64,000 nucleotides of DNA from Tetraselmis striata (taxonomy: Eukaryota > Chlorophyta > Chlorodendrophyceae > Chlorodendrales > Chlorodendraceae), in NCBI GenBank assembly GCA_006384855.1, contig VCJN01001560.1, positions 1-64,000 of the forward strand, in the 5' to 3' direction. Both the position numbers and the translations under genes were made by a program. This document shows, piece after piece, positions 62,897 to 64,000 of this stretch (its first letter is position 1; each line of letters begins with the position of its first letter). Below the pieces are notes generated by a model, which had not been told where the DNA came from, did not search any database, and worked only from the letters and a program-made list of their open reading frames with translations.

Positions 62897-64000
62897 CTGG
62901 AAGGGGCAGGGCGCCAAGCAGTCAGCATAGTCGCTTGATGCTCACCCGGCAAATCAAATATCGTGCATTTACACATATTAAATGTGCGGGGCATTATTGA
63001 TGATCAAAAGTGCTTGCTTATATCGTTTGTGGAAAAGTGTAAAGCATCCTCCAAGATACAATACTAGCACCCACGCTTTTGGGTCATTGATATATTCTCG
63101 TTTTTCACCCTCAGGAAGAGAGAAAACTCTATCTAAAATATCCAACAGAATATATCACCAATACTGAACGAAGATTCCGACTCATTGCTGAAACACTATA
63201 CATTATTTTCCGACCTGTGAACCAAATCAAATGCTATTATGATCATCGGTAGATGTTATTATGATCGTCGTCACGGAGTTACTGCTAACGCCCTGAAACA
63301 CATACAGCAAAGCACCGATTATATCCAAAATCTGCACGGACAAATTCACAGGCTATAAGTAGTTTTAGGGTTACTGGGGTTCTAGGGTTTTACGGCCATT
63401 GGCTTTGGGGATGCATGGGATTCGTTGCATAAAATAATAGATTGATGGTTTCAGGTCAAGCCATATACACCACCATAGCTACCCAGTATGGTTTTGGAGC
63501 TACGTGTTGCCCTGAACGCTTGTGCAGTGGACACAGTCCTAGTCTCAAGTCAAGGCCGTCGCTAAAATGTCGGCAATGTACACACAATTGGCGACTTTGA
63601 GCAGAAACACCCGGCATTCAAATACGCCATTAAAAAGGCATCGGTCACCAACATCAAAGTAACGCTGCATGATTTTCGTAAATAACATGTTCAATATCAT
63701 ACTGCTATTGTGGCGAAAAATCGATACGGGTATGGGCATAAATAGAGTTTACCCAGGATAGAAAACCGCGGATGAGTTTTGCCCTACGGGTCAAAATTAC
63801 GACTCGTAGCCGAATTGACCCTGTGAATATCTTTAAGCCAGCTCTTCGCCGCATAACTTATATTTTGTGTCACCTCACGCGCGCGAACCCCGAGAAAAAC
63901 TGAGGCTTGAGCTGTGCGCTACGCCTTGCCCTCGTAATGTTTCCTATCCTGGGTACCTCTCTTATTATAGGCTCTCATGAGGATTGTGAATCTGGGATTG
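62897..64000. other. Upstream intron or 5' flank of the WD40-like gene
   Basis: AT-rich; no exon with a donor compatible with the acceptor at 62897 was identified. It includes a degenerate telomere-like GTTTTAGGG...CTAGGGTTTT stretch at about 63362-63392. I see no gene. Confidence 0.45.

Overview
The window is nuclear DNA from a eukaryote, most likely a green alga of the Chlamydomonadales group. Genes are GC-rich and split by many short introns with GT-AG borders whose phases agree exactly. Several genes have a TGTAA motif (the green-algal poly(A) signal) downstream. Intergenic DNA is AT-richer and full of (C)n/(G)n runs. A short TTTTAGGG-type telomeric tract, the Chlamydomonas-type repeat, sits inside one copy of a duplication. 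No ribosomal RNA, CRISPR or bacterial operon structure is visible.

Layout: (1) 1-1465 (+) is the 3' part of a SAM-domain membrane protein gene. (2) 3742-5279 (-) is a two-exon type II membrane sulfotransferase. (3) 5.4-29.4 kb is repeat-rich. It holds a TIR element, an array of exon-like tandem units (8.0-10.2 kb), frame-broken element-like ORFs, two copies of a tyrosine-recombinase element (13.0-15.9 and 25.6-29.4 kb), a degenerate transposase-like gene, a 360-bp satellite and several hairpins. (4) 30629-35985 (+) is a five-exon STAND NTPase with about 17 kinesin-light-chain-type TPRs, an NLR-like architecture. (5) 35.9-42.5 kb is a tandem segmental duplication of about 3.3 kb. Each copy carries a three-exon GFA-family (CENP-V/GFA fold) gene, and the second copy begins with a scrap of the STAND gene's last exon. 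(6) 43.7-52.0 kb (+) is a ten-exon, membrane-anchored nucleoside-phosphorylase-like gene. (7) 55651-62896 (-) is the 3' part of a gene for a low-complexity, Gln-rich protein with a C-terminal WD40-like propeller.

The cellular genes do not form a pathway; they look like ordinary, independently transcribed algal genes. The most notable items are the STAND-TPR (NLR-like) gene, the telomeric tract that distinguishes the two duplicated blocks, the tyrosine-recombinase element with split direct repeats and no visible reverse transcriptase, and the exon-like tandem array. All exon models come from reading splice sites and phases by eye, without transcript or database evidence.
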